DNA of 64,000 bases. It comes from CAWBCR01 sp963787375 (GTDB lineage Bacteria; Chloroflexota; Anaerolineae; Aggregatilineales; UBA3940). Numbering within the stretch: the first letter of the stretch is position 1; each line of letters starts with the position of its first letter. A model generated the notes under the pieces. It saw only the letters and a list, made by a program, of their open reading frames with translations. It was not told where the DNA came from and did not search any database. A program made the translations under genes and the position numbers. Below are positions 9,223 through 17,274 of the stretch, one piece after another. The stretch is taken from positions 1 through 64,000 of the forward strand of contig CAWBCR010000018.1 of NCBI GenBank assembly GCA_963787375.1, in the 5' to 3' direction.

Positions 9223-9897
9223 GTGGTGCAGAGCAAAACACCGATCGTCATTCTCGGGGCGGGTGGCTATGCTGCCGTCGTCTACGAGATCTTGCGATTT
9301 CATTCCGAAGTCACCGTCATCGGCTGCACCGATAAGGCGCTTGGCATCAGCGAGCGCAGCGTTGGCGAGGACGAGGGTGGGCTGCGCATTCTGGGTGACG
9401 ACGATGCCCTGCCCGACCTCGCGCAGAAGCACGACGGTCTGCACGCCGTCCTGGCGCTGGGCCCCGACCTGATGGACGTACGGGCGCGTCTGATGCGCAC
9501 GCTTGAACGCGAGAGCATCCCCCCGATTTCAGCCATCCATCCTTACGCGGCGGTCTCGCGCCGGGCCAAGCTCGATCCCGGTACGGTCGTCTGCGCCGGG
9601 GCGATTGTCAGCGCCGGCAGCGAGCTGGGCGGTCACTGCGTGGTGCACATTGGCGCGAGTATCGACCACGACGTCCAGTTGGGCGTCAATGTGTATGTGG
9701 GCCAGGGGGCCCGCATCTCCAGCGACGTCGAGCTGAACGACAACGTGGTCGTCGAGATGGGCGCCAGCATTAACAGCCGCGTCGTCGTCGGGATGGGCGC
9801 ACGCATCACCGGCGGGTCGTTTGTCAACACCGACGTTCCCGATCACGCAGTGGTAGTCGGCACGCCGGGGCGGGTTGTGCGTTACATCGACACATGA
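9223..9897 (+). CDS. NeuD-like sugar O-acyltransferase (left-handed beta-helix)
   Basis: 224 residues. The N-terminal third is a PglD/NeuD-type Rossmann-like domain (IVILGAGGYAAVVYEIL), and the C-terminal part is a hexapeptide-repeat beta-helix with isoleucine/valine-spaced turns and the HIGASIDHDV segment containing the likely catalytic histidine. These enzymes acetylate amino- or acidic sugars of surface glycans using acetyl-CoA. It starts at GTG 9223 behind GAGGAGG. Its stop overlaps the start of the next gene (ATGA), so the two are translationally coupled. No other glycan genes are adjacent, so the acceptor is unknown. Confidence 0.85.
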   Translation: MVQSKTPIVILGAGGYAAVVYEILRFHSEVTVIGCTDKALGISERSVGEDEGGLRILGDDDALPDLAQKHDGLHAVLALGPDLMDVRARLMRTLERESIPPISAIHPYAAVSRRAKLDPGTVVCAGAIVSAGSELGGHCVVHIGASIDHDVQLGVNVYVGQGARISSDVELNDNVVVEMGASINSRVVVGMGARITGGSFVNTDVPDHAVVVGTPGRVVRYIDT

Positions 9898-10757
9898 AAC
9901 TGGGCCGGTCGCGCTGCGTGCTGGCGGCGGGCGCTGTGTTGGCCTGCCTGCTGGCCTGCCATGTTCCCGCGCTGAAGCGGGCCAACCTGCCAGCCTCGAC
10001 ACCCCGGGCTGCCGCGCTGGCCTCGCTGTCGCCGCCGCCCACGGCGACAGCCACGTTATCCCCAACCGCCACCACCACTCTGACGCCGTCGCCAACGGTC
10101 ACCGCCACACCATCCCTCACGCCAACCGCTACCGCGACGCCATCGTCCACGTCGACCGTCACGCCATCCCCTACCCCCACGGCGACCGCGACGCCGCCTC
10201 CCACACCGACGGCCACACCCTACGGCTGCGCCGCCCCGCTCGACGATTACTCGCGTGTGACGATCAATGGTGAGCAGCTTAACCGGCGCACCGTGTCGAT
10301 GCTGGCCCACGCGCAGCAGCTCTACGGCGGCCCCATCGACTTTCTACAGGCGGTGACCCAGGGGTCGTACACCTCCGACCTCGCAGCGAGCTTCGGCACG
10401 CACGACGGCGGCGGGGCAGTCGACGTCTCAGTGTTGAGCCAGACCGGGGCGCGGGTGGTGATGACTGACGAACTGGACTCGATGATCGCCGCACTGCGCC
10501 GGGCCGGGTTTGCAGCCTGGGTGCGCTTCCCCGACGACCTGTACCCCGGCTCGCCGATCCACATTCACGCCATTGCGATTGGCGACGCCGAGCTTTCACC
10601 TGCCGCTGCCGATCAGCTCACCGGGCCTGCCGGGTACTTTCGCGGCTATGACGGCCTGCCGGTCGACCCGCCGCAGCCCGACCGGCACGGCGGCCCGTTC
10701 CTGTGCCCATGGATGATCGACCTGGGCTATCGCGATCTGCGCGGCGAGACCCCCTGA
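9894..10757 (+). CDS. Lipoprotein with Thr/Pro linker and M15-like peptidase domain
   Basis: 287 residues. A lipobox LLAC lies near residue 20 after a basic, hydrophobic signal sequence, so the protein should be lipid-anchored outside the membrane. Residues about 45-105 are a low-complexity linker of repeated TPSPT/TATP units. The C-terminal domain carries GTHDGGGAVDVS, matching the H-x6-D zinc pattern of M15 D,D-carboxypeptidases, and a later IHIHAI that could give the third ligand. I infer a murein or cell-wall peptidase. It overlaps the acyltransferase stop by four bases (ATGA). A shared hairpin terminator follows. Confidence 0.65.
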   Translation: MKLGRSRCVLAAGAVLACLLACHVPALKRANLPASTPRAAALASLSPPPTATATLSPTATTTLTPSPTVTATPSLTPTATATPSSTSTVTPSPTPTATATPPPTPTATPYGCAAPLDDYSRVTINGEQLNRRTVSMLAHAQQLYGGPIDFLQAVTQGSYTSDLAASFGTHDGGGAVDVSVLSQTGARVVMTDELDSMIAALRRAGFAAWVRFPDDLYPGSPIHIHAIAIGDAELSPAAADQLTGPAGYFRGYDGLPVDPPQPDRHGGPFLCPWMIDLGYRDLRGETP

Positions 10758-10763
10758 ACACAA

Positions 10764-10791
10764 AACCCGCTGGCCTCAGAGCTAGCGGGTT
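10764..10791. terminator. Bidirectional hairpin between convergent genes
   Basis: AACCCGCT and AGCGGGTT form an 8-bp perfect stem around a 12-base loop, between the ends of the M15-like and SH3 genes. Flanking A and T runs on the two sides fit a weak terminator for both strands. Confidence 0.7.
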
Positions 10792-10811
10792 AATATGCAA
10801 TCAGGGGTGTG

Positions 10812-11624
10812 CTAGAACACGCGGCGCAGCAGCCCCAGTATCAGCGTCAGGCCGCCCATCGCGGCCAGCGCGATGATCAGCACGGCAGGTGGGATGCCCC
10901 GGCTGCCGGGTGAGTCGCTGCCCGCCGTCTGCGCAGCCAGCACCTGCGGCTGGACGTAGGCCGGGGGCGGCGTGAAGGTCGGCAGCACGCCCGCCACGAC
11001 CTGGCCGCTGCCACCCGGCGTGACGGTGTAGACGCCCGTCGGGGCGAACAGGGCCGTCGCAGTGGCGGTCTCGGCTGCGCCGGGCGTTTGCAACAGGATG
11101 GTGGCCGTTGCCTGGATGGCCGCCTGAGTCGGGTTAACGGTGGGCGGCGCGGGCGGCTCGACCGCCGGCACGCTCAACAAGTCGCCGTGGACGATGACCA
11201 GCGGCTCGTAGACCCACGCTTTGCCGTCGGGGCCGTCTTTCCACGCTACCAGCAGCCAGTCATAGCCCAGCCAGCGGCCCAGGATCGGCAGCGTGGTACC
11301 CTGCGTCAGCGATGCAACGATGTATTCATCGCCGATGGTCGGCAGCGAGCGCAGATTGGTTGGGTTGCCAATGACTTCAGCCAGCACCGGTGTGATCGTC
11401 GGAGTGCGGCTGGGGGTGGCCGTCGGCCCGCCGATGACAGTCGGCGTGGCGCTGGGCAGCACGATCTGCCCGCCTCCTGGCGTGGCGGCCTGCTGCGGAT
11501 CAGGCGGGCTGCCAGAGGCCGCCGCCACGCCGACAGACAGCGCCAGCGCGATCAAGATCAGGCCGGCCACGACAATTAGCCGGTGGCGGCGTCCTGGTTG
11601 GGGTTGGGTTGGCTTGTTTTCCAT
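10812..11624 (-). CDS. Membrane-anchored SH3-domain protein
   Basis: 270 residues. An N-terminal membrane helix (around residues 16-36) is followed by a TPT-rich linker, a bacterial SH3 domain (NPTNLRSLPTIGDEYIVAS to WVYEPLV, about residues 85-145), a second Thr/Ala/Pro-rich stretch and a C-terminal helix followed by RRVF. The N-R-S-x-P signature and the spacing of tryptophans are typical of SH3b modules that bind cell-wall peptides. It may span the membrane twice with the SH3 domain outside. No catalytic domain is seen. It is convergent with the M15-like lipoprotein, and both carry the same kind of linker. Confidence 0.7.
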   Translation of the reverse strand: MENKPTQPQPGRRHRLIVVAGLILIALALSVGVAAASGSPPDPQQAATPGGGQIVLPSATPTVIGGPTATPSRTPTITPVLAEVIGNPTNLRSLPTIGDEYIVASLTQGTTLPILGRWLGYDWLLVAWKDGPDGKAWVYEPLVIVHGDLLSVPAVEPPAPPTVNPTQAAIQATATILLQTPGAAETATATALFAPTGVYTVTPGGSGQVVAGVLPTFTPPPAYVQPQVLAAQTAGSDSPGSRGIPPAVLIIALAAMGGLTLILGLLRRVF

Positions 11625-11696
11625 AGCGGGCAGATCGTACCGCCCCGGTGATGACTTGGCAACTTCGCTTTACCTCCCGCCGCCCTGCGCTGAGTC

Positions 11697-11705
11697 TGCT
11701 ATACT
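11697..11705 (+). promoter_or_regulatory. Extended -10 promoter of tilS, probably leaderless
   Basis: TG at 11697-11698, one base, then TATACT at 11700-11705. No good -35 is seen at 16-18 bases. The tilS ATG begins 7 bases after the box, where transcription would start, and no ribosome site fits in between. Confidence 0.6.
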
Positions 11706-11711
11706 ACGGGC

Positions 11712-13181
11712 ATGATGGACCTCCTGCCGGCTTTTCAGCGCGCGCTGGACGACATGCACCTGCTCGCGCTCGGCGATTCAATCGTGCTGGGGGTGTCGGG
11801 CGGGGCCGACTCGCTGGCGATGCTGCACCTGTTCGTGCGCAGCCGCGAGGCGCTGGACCTGCGCCTGCACGTCGTGCACGTTGACCACCGCATTCGCGGC
11901 GAGGAGGCCGAGGCCGACGCGCGCTTCGTGGCCGAGACCTGCGCTGCGTGGGATGTGCCATGCCGCGTCGAGCGCGTAGACGTGCCTGCGTTGGCGGTTG
12001 AGCAGAAGCTGTCTCTGGAGGAGGCCGCGCGCCAGGCGCGTTACACGGTGCTGGGCCGCGCCGCTGCCGATTTTGGCGCACCCGCCGTCGCTGTCGCACA
12101 CAACGCCGACGATCAGGCCGAGACGGTGCTGATGCACCTGCTGCGCGGATCGGGACTGGCCGGGCTGCGTGGCATGCTGCCACTGACACCTCTGAGCGCC
12201 TACCACCTGCTTGAGCCAGTCAGCGGCGTGCAGATCATCCGCCCGCTGCTCGGCGCGCCACGCGCCGACATCGACGCCTACTGCGCCGAGCACGGCCTCA
12301 CCCCACGCGTCGACCGCACCAACGCCGATAACTCCTACTTCCGCAACCGCCTGCGCCACGAGGTTATCCCCCTGCTGGAGACGCTCAACCCGAATCTGCG
12401 CGCGCTGCTGGGCCGCACCGCGTCGGTCATTGCCGCAGACTACGCGCTGCTCGAACGCGAGGTCGACGCGGCGTGGGAGGCCGTGCTTTCCGGCAGTGAC
12501 GATCTCAGCGTGCAGTTCGACCTCGCAGGGTGGCGAGCGCTGCCGCTGGCGCTGCGGCGCGGCACGATCCGCCGTGCAGCGTTTGCGCTGCGCAGCAGCC
12601 TGCGCGACGTGAGCTATCAGCACGTCGAGAATGCACTGCGCGTCGGGTCGGCGGGCGAGACGGGCGCGCAGGCCACGCTTCCCAGCGGCCTGACGCTGCG
12701 TGTAGGCTACGCCACGCTGACCATCGCCGCCGAAGCGCACCACCCATCCGAACCCGACTGGCCGCTGCTGCCGCCGGGCTCGCGGATCGCACTGGCCGCG
12801 CCCGGCGCGCTCGACCTGCCCGGCGAGGGCTGGCGTTTCTCGCTGCGCCGCTACGACGGCCTCCGCGACGGGACGGCATGGCAGTCGCTGCTCACCGATC
12901 CGTGGCGCGCGGCGCTCGACGCATCGGCGCTGGCTGGCGGGTCGCTGGCGCTGCGCACGCGCCGTCCCGGCGACCGCTTCCAGCCGACCGGGCTGAACGG
13001 CACACAGAAGATCGGCAATTTCATGATCAACGCCAAGATTCCGGCAGCGTGGCGCGATCATCTGCCGCTGCTCGTCGCCGGGGATGCGCTTGTTTGGGTA
13101 TGCGGCTGGCGCGTCGACGCGCGCTTTGCGGTGCGGGGCCATACGGGGGAAGTGTGGATCGCGTCCTTTGAGCAACTGTAA
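11712..13181 (+). CDS. tilS: tRNA(Ile)-lysidine synthetase
   Basis: 489 residues. Converts cytidine 34 of the minor tRNA-Ile (CAU anticodon) to lysidine with ATP and lysine, which is essential for AUA decoding. The PP-loop is GVSGGADSLAML (residues about 28-39), followed by VVHVDHRIRGEEAEADA, VAHNADDQAETVLMHLLRGSG and DRTNADNSYFRNRLRHEVIPLL, all in family order. The C-terminal TilS domain is recognisable at RRPGDRFQPTGLNGTQKIGNFM near the end. The start is ATG 11712 (or the adjacent ATG 11715); there is no ribosome site and a -10 box lies 6 bases upstream, so a leaderless message is likely. Confidence 0.95.
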   Translation: MMDLLPAFQRALDDMHLLALGDSIVLGVSGGADSLAMLHLFVRSREALDLRLHVVHVDHRIRGEEAEADARFVAETCAAWDVPCRVERVDVPALAVEQKLSLEEAARQARYTVLGRAAADFGAPAVAVAHNADDQAETVLMHLLRGSGLAGLRGMLPLTPLSAYHLLEPVSGVQIIRPLLGAPRADIDAYCAEHGLTPRVDRTNADNSYFRNRLRHEVIPLLETLNPNLRALLGRTASVIAADYALLEREVDAAWEAVLSGSDDLSVQFDLAGWRALPLALRRGTIRRAAFALRSSLRDVSYQHVENALRVGSAGETGAQATLPSGLTLRVGYATLTIAAEAHHPSEPDWPLLPPGSRIALAAPGALDLPGEGWRFSLRRYDGLRDGTAWQSLLTDPWRAALDASALAGGSLALRTRRPGDRFQPTGLNGTQKIGNFMINAKIPAAWRDHLPLLVAGDALVWVCGWRVDARFAVRGHTGEVWIASFEQL

Positions 13182-13191
13182 CAAAAACAGA

Positions 13192-13210
13192 GGCGGATCT
13201 CAGATCCGCC
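13192..13210. terminator. Bidirectional hairpin after tilS
   Basis: GGCGGATCT pairs with AGATCCGCC over nine bases with one base between them, and CAGA/CCTG flanks add weak pairing. It lies between convergent tilS and the small charged gene. An AAAAA run on the left gives a U run for leftward transcripts. Confidence 0.75.
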
Positions 13211-13238
13211 CCTGTGCAAACGCCGATTGCGGGTGAAG

Positions 13239-13649
13239 CTACTTCTTCGGCGCTGCTTCCTTGTTTTCGTCGACGGGCGTGAAGCCGCCCGCCATGCGGT
13301 CGAGCGCCTCGCTCATGCTGCGCAGCGCGGTGACCATGCCCTTACGCACTTCGCTGCTGGCCTTGCCCGACTTGACGTCGGCGGCTGCCTGCTGTACGCC
13401 CTCGCCAACCTTCTTGCTGACGTCGGACTGGCGCAGGTCATGGAAAGCGCCATCGACTTCCGTTGTGAAGCGCTCCAGCCCGTCCTTGATGTCGGACTGA
13501 AGGCGCATGCGCTCTTCGCTTTGCCACGCAGTGCGCATTGCTTCGGCGAACTTCTTGCCCAGCGCCGCGAACTCGGCGGCGATGTCCATCTCTTCAGCCG
13601 GACGCTCGTTCTCCGGGATTTCTGTGCTGTCGGTCTTTGCCTTTGCCAT
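13239..13649 (-). CDS. Small charged helical protein of unknown function
   Basis: 136 residues, rich in Ala, Glu, Lys and Asp, without signal or membrane segments. It is predicted to be mostly helical: DIAAEFAALGKKFAEAMRTA and a long block from about residue 50 to 115 have heptad-like spacing and end in MSEALDRMAGGF. I do not recognise a named domain. Such proteins are common near tilS in related genomes as far as I recall, but that is not verified here. The start ATG 13649 is preceded by AAGGAG at 8 bases, which together with codon use supports a real gene. Confidence 0.75.
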   Translation of the reverse strand: MAKAKTDSTEIPENERPAEEMDIAAEFAALGKKFAEAMRTAWQSEERMRLQSDIKDGLERFTTEVDGAFHDLRQSDVSKKVGEGVQQAAADVKSGKASSEVRKGMVTALRSMSEALDRMAGGFTPVDENKEAAPKK

Positions 13650-13728
13650 TGCCTAGCTCCTTATTTACGATAATCTGTGCATTTTGCTACCTATAGATAC
13701 GCGAATGGCAGCGCAAAGTTGCACGACG

Positions 13729-14444
13729 CTAGCCAAGCCTAGTCTTACCGATCTCATGCTTGACCTCGGCGATCAGCCGCGTCACCGGGATGCCACGCGG
13801 GCAGGCCGAGGAACAGTTGTAGACGGTGCGACAGCGGTACACGCCGTTATTTTCGGCCAGCACGCGCAGGCGTCTCTCGCCGGCCTTGTCGCGGTTATCG
13901 AAGATGAAGCGGTGCGCCTGCACAATCGCCGCCGGCCCGACATAGGTGCCGTTGGCCCAGAACGACGGGCACGAGGTAGTGCACGCCGCGCACAGAATGC
14001 ACTTGGTGCCCTCGTCGTAGATGGCGCGCTCCGCCTGGCTTTGCAGCCGCTCGCGCTCCGGCGCGGGCTCGTCGTTGACGAAGTACGGCATCACCGAGCG
14101 GTAGTGCGCCATGAACGGTTCCATGTCGACCACCAGGTCCTTGATCACGCGCAGGCCGAGGATCGGCTCGACCTGGATGGTGCCCGTCTGCCCCTTGACG
14201 TAGTCCTTGACCAGCGCCTTGCAGGCCAGGCTGTTCTGGCCGTTGATGCGCATCGCGTCAGAGCCGCACACGCCGTGCGCGCATGAGCGCCGCAATGACA
14301 GCGTCCCATCCATGTACCACTTGACGTGATGCAGAAGGTCCAGCACGCGCATCACCGGCTCAACGTCGTCGACGGTGTACTCGGCCCAGTGAGGCTTCTC
14401 GTCGACCTCCGGGTTATAGCGCTTGATTGCAGTGTGACTTGCAT
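13729..14444 (-). CDS. sdhB: Succinate dehydrogenase iron-sulfur subunit (one frameshift)
   Basis: Passes electrons from the flavin of SdhA to quinone. Cysteine clusters are all present: SCAHGVCGSDAM with a later Cys in NSLAC for [2Fe-2S], CILCAACTTSCP for [4Fe-4S], and CRTVYNCSSACPRGIP for [3Fe-4S]. The main frame begins inside KRYNPEVDEKPHW and lacks an ATG; the ATG at 14444 overlaps the sdhA stop by one base and reads MQVTLQ. Restoring one base near 14429 joins them as MQVTLQ-IKRYNPE, about 238 residues. I treat the lesion as a likely sequence error. It is the last gene of sdhCDAB. Confidence 0.95.
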
Positions 14445-16222
14445 CAGTAAACGCGCTCCTTTGGCTGGTACTTGGTGATGACCACCGGCTTGTATGTCAG
14501 CGTGATCTTGCCATCCTTGTCCCGGTGGATCAGGGTGTGCTTCAGCCACTCCTGGTCATTTCGTTTGGGGAAATCCTCGCGCGAATGCGCCCCCCGGCTT
14601 TCCTTGCGCGCCAATGCAGCGACGGCGGATACTTCCGCCAGGTCGAGCATCGAGCCAAGCTCCCACGCTTCGAGCAGGTCGTAGTTGAAGACCTTGCCCC
14701 GATCGTCGATATGCAGGTCGCTGCGATACTTTTCCTTCAGTTCGCGCAGCCCGTCAATCGCCTCCTGGATTCCCTCTTCGGTGCGGAACACGCCAACGTG
14801 ATCCATCATGGTCGACTGCATCTTCTCACGCAGATCTGCTGCACGCGAGCCGCCGTCCGCGTTGCGGATGCGGTCCAGTTCGGCTTCTATCCCTGCGCTG
14901 GGGTTGTCCGGCAGCGGCGTGAAGTCGGCCTGCTTGCAATACTCGGCCATCGCCTTGCCACTGCGCCGCCCAAAGACGATCAGGTCGACCAGCGAATTGG
15001 TGCCCAGGCGGTTCGCGCCGTGCACCGACACGCATGCGCACTCGCCCGCCGCATACAGGCCCGGCGCGACCGTTCCCTTTTCATCGAGTACGACCTCGCC
15101 CTGGATGTTAGTCGGGATGCCACCCATCGCGTAGTGCGCAGTCGGCTGGACAGGCATCGGCTCGGTGACCGGGTCAACGCCCAGGTAGGTGCGGCAGAAG
15201 TCGAGAATGTCGGGTAGCTGCTGCTCGATGTAAGCCCGGTCGATGCGGCGCTCTTTGCCTTCGGCGGCCAGATACTTGTTGACCGTCTCAGGCCGCACGT
15301 CGAGATGCACGTAGCGCTTGCCACCAATACCGCGCCCGGCGCGGACCTCCAGGTAGATCGCGCGTGAGACGACATCGCGGCTGGCCAGGTCTTTGATCGT
15401 CGGCGCGTAGCGCTCCATGAAACGCTCGCCCTCGCTGTTGATCAGCACGCCGCCCTCGCCGCGCACCCCCTCGGTGATCAGAATCCCCAGCCGGTAGATA
15501 CCGGTAGGGTGGAACTGGTAGAACTCCATGTCTTGCAGCGGCAGGCCGCGCCGCAGCAGGACAGCGTCGCCGTCGCCGGTAAGCGTGAACGCGTTGCTGC
15601 TGATCTCCCACACCTTGCCCCAGCCGCCGGTGGCGAACAGCATCGCCTTGGCGTGAAAGACGTGTATCTCACCCGTGCCGATCTCCACCGCCACCACGCC
15701 GACCGGCTTACCATCGTTGAGGATCAGGTCGACGACGTGGTACTCGTCGAAGAACTCGACCTCGTTCTTGATGCACTGCTGGTACAGCGTTTGCAGGATC
15801 ATGTGCCCTGTGCGGTCCGCGGCGTGGCAGGCGCGCCGCACCGGCTGCTTGGTCTCGTTGTTGGTATGGCCGCCAAACCGCCGCTGCGCGATCTTGCCCT
15901 CTGCCGTGCGGTCGAAGGGCAGGCCCATATGTTCCAGGTCGATGACCGCCTCGATGGCTTCCTTGCACAGCACCTCGACAGCGTCCTGGTCGGCCAGGTA
16001 ATCAGAGCCTTTGATCGTGTCGAAGACATGCCACTCCCAGTGATCCTCTTCCTCGTTGCCCAGTGCCGCGCCGATGCCGCCCTGCGCTGCGCCGGTGTGC
16101 GAGCGGGTGGGATACAGCTTGCTGATGACCGCCGTCTTGACCTCTTTGGAGGCGTACAGCGCGGCCATCAGGCCCGCGCCGCCCGCGCCCACGATAATCG
16201 CGTCAAACTGGTGCACTTGCAT
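14444..16222 (-). CDS. sdhA: Succinate dehydrogenase flavoprotein subunit
   Basis: 592 residues. Oxidises succinate to fumarate with covalently bound FAD. Motifs seen: FAD-binding DAIIVGAGGAGLMAALYA at the N-terminus, SHTGAAQGGIGAALG with the flavin-linking histidine, GGHTNNETKQ, the catalytic-arginine region VRAGRGIGGKRYVHLDV, HYAMGGIPTN, and ECACVSVHGANRLGTNSLVDL. The C-terminal helical domain has the expected REDFPKRNDQEWLKHTL. The start is ATG 16222, matching MQVHQFDAIIVGAGG; the longer in-frame start lies inside the upstream gene. Its stop overlaps the sdhB start by one base, so translation is coupled. Confidence 0.98.
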   Translation of the reverse strand: MQVHQFDAIIVGAGGAGLMAALYASKEVKTAVISKLYPTRSHTGAAQGGIGAALGNEEEDHWEWHVFDTIKGSDYLADQDAVEVLCKEAIEAVIDLEHMGLPFDRTAEGKIAQRRFGGHTNNETKQPVRRACHAADRTGHMILQTLYQQCIKNEVEFFDEYHVVDLILNDGKPVGVVAVEIGTGEIHVFHAKAMLFATGGWGKVWEISSNAFTLTGDGDAVLLRRGLPLQDMEFYQFHPTGIYRLGILITEGVRGEGGVLINSEGERFMERYAPTIKDLASRDVVSRAIYLEVRAGRGIGGKRYVHLDVRPETVNKYLAAEGKERRIDRAYIEQQLPDILDFCRTYLGVDPVTEPMPVQPTAHYAMGGIPTNIQGEVVLDEKGTVAPGLYAAGECACVSVHGANRLGTNSLVDLIVFGRRSGKAMAEYCKQADFTPLPDNPSAGIEAELDRIRNADGGSRAADLREKMQSTMMDHVGVFRTEEGIQEAIDGLRELKEKYRSDLHIDDRGKVFNYDLLEAWELGSMLDLAEVSAVAALARKESRGAHSREDFPKRNDQEWLKHTLIHRDKDGKITLTYKPVVITKYQPKERVY

Positions 16223-16238
16223 GACGGATATTCCTTCG

Positions 16239-16655
16239 CTAAATGAGAACGGACAGGATCGCCGCGCTGTCGACCGGCTGGTTGGGTGCCAGCACCAGCG
16301 CCGCCGTGCCCAGCGCAAAAATCGCGATCAGCAGGCCGATCAGGACAATCTTCAGGACGCGGTTGGTGACAGGGTTGTGCGCGTAGTCGTTGATCACCTG
16401 CCGCAGGCCATTGAAGCCGTGTATCCCACCGAACCACAGCAGGAAGGCGTCGTAAAAGCGCCAGGGCAGCAGCGACCAGCGGGTGCTTATCACCCAGTGA
16501 TAGTCAATCGCGTACACGCTGTTAATGATGTGCATGATCGCCAGGTGGCCGAACGCCAGCGGGATCAGCAAAATGCCCGACCACCGCATGAACTGCCAGG
16601 CAGTCTTCTCGAAGCGGCTGCCGCGCGCTTGCATTGATTGTGTGCTGGTTGTCAT
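16239..16655 (-). CDS. sdhD: Succinate dehydrogenase membrane anchor, second subunit
   Basis: 138 residues with three predicted membrane helices. It pairs with SdhC to hold heme b and the quinone site. Features: WSGILLIPLAFGHLAIMH with a likely heme-ligand histidine, and GFNGLRQVINDY following helix two, a typical SdhD motif. The ATG at 16655 is chosen because GGAGA lies at the right distance; a GTG 12 bases upstream is in frame but close to that site. It follows sdhC by 24 bases and precedes sdhA by 16 bases. Confidence 0.85.
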   Translation of the reverse strand: MTTSTQSMQARGSRFEKTAWQFMRWSGILLIPLAFGHLAIMHIINSVYAIDYHWVISTRWSLLPWRFYDAFLLWFGGIHGFNGLRQVINDYAHNPVTNRVLKIVLIGLLIAIFALGTAALVLAPNQPVDSAAILSVLI

Positions 16656-16679
16656 GTGAGTCTCCACTTAGCCACGCGG

Positions 16680-17090
16680 CTAGAAGATGTGAATGTTGAA
16701 CAGGTTGGCCAGGATGTGGCTGCCCATGATGATGAAGGCCGGGACATACAGCACAGCCGTCAGCACAAACACCCCCCATGCCATCTCGCGCTCATGGCTC
16801 CACAGTTCGGGTTTCCAGTCCATCAGCGTGATGCGCAGCCCGTTGACGCCGTGATAGATCACGGCCAGCACCAGTAGCAGCTCGCCGATCTGGAATGGGA
16901 AGCTTCGATACAGTTCAATGGCGTGGCCGTAGAGTGTGGGGGCAAAGGTGACAAACGAGGTATCGATGATGTGCATGATGAAGAACAGCAGGGTGCCCAG
17001 CCCGGCCAGCCGGTGGCCGATCCAGGCCAACTGTCCCTCTTTGCCCCGATACCGGGTGGCTTCACGGACAGTTGTGATCAGTGTTGCCAT
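16680..17090 (-). CDS. sdhC: Succinate dehydrogenase cytochrome b subunit
   Basis: 136 residues and three membrane helices. HRLAGLGTLLFFIMHIIDT carries the family's R-x-x-G and a conserved histidine for heme, and YHGVNGLRITLMDW is the counterpart of the motif in SdhD. First gene of the sdhCDAB operon. A terminator of the upstream HEAT gene lies at 17158-17191, so the operon should have its own promoter in 17091-17157, but I see no convincing -35/-10 pair there. Quinone preference cannot be read from sequence. Confidence 0.88.
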   Translation of the reverse strand: MATLITTVREATRYRGKEGQLAWIGHRLAGLGTLLFFIMHIIDTSFVTFAPTLYGHAIELYRSFPFQIGELLLVLAVIYHGVNGLRITLMDWKPELWSHEREMAWGVFVLTAVLYVPAFIIMGSHILANLFNIHIF

Positions 17091-17157
17091 AGCGCTTTAT
17101 CCTTTGACTATTCTGCATGTGGCTTGATTTTAGCGGAGAAAACATCCGCAAGGGTAC

Positions 17158-17191
17158 AAAAAGGCCCATGCAAAATGCGCTGGCCTCTTTT
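17158..17191 (-). terminator. Terminator of the HEAT-repeat gene
   Basis: On the minus strand AAAGAGGCC pairs imperfectly with GGCCTTTTT, with an inner GCA/TGC pairing and a final T run. It separates the HEAT gene from sdhCDAB. Confidence 0.65.
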
Positions 17192-17274
17192 GTCGCCTTG
17201 CGTATCCCCCTCTGCTCACTTTGCGCGAAACGTGTTAATCCCCCTCTAATTGGCCTCCTTGTATGTGGTGGGTG

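Noticed and set aside
14444..14549. Separate 65-residue frame MAEAHP... overlapping sdhA and sdhB
   Set aside because: Only its last part MQVTLQ is real; it is the N-terminus of sdhB before a one-base indel.
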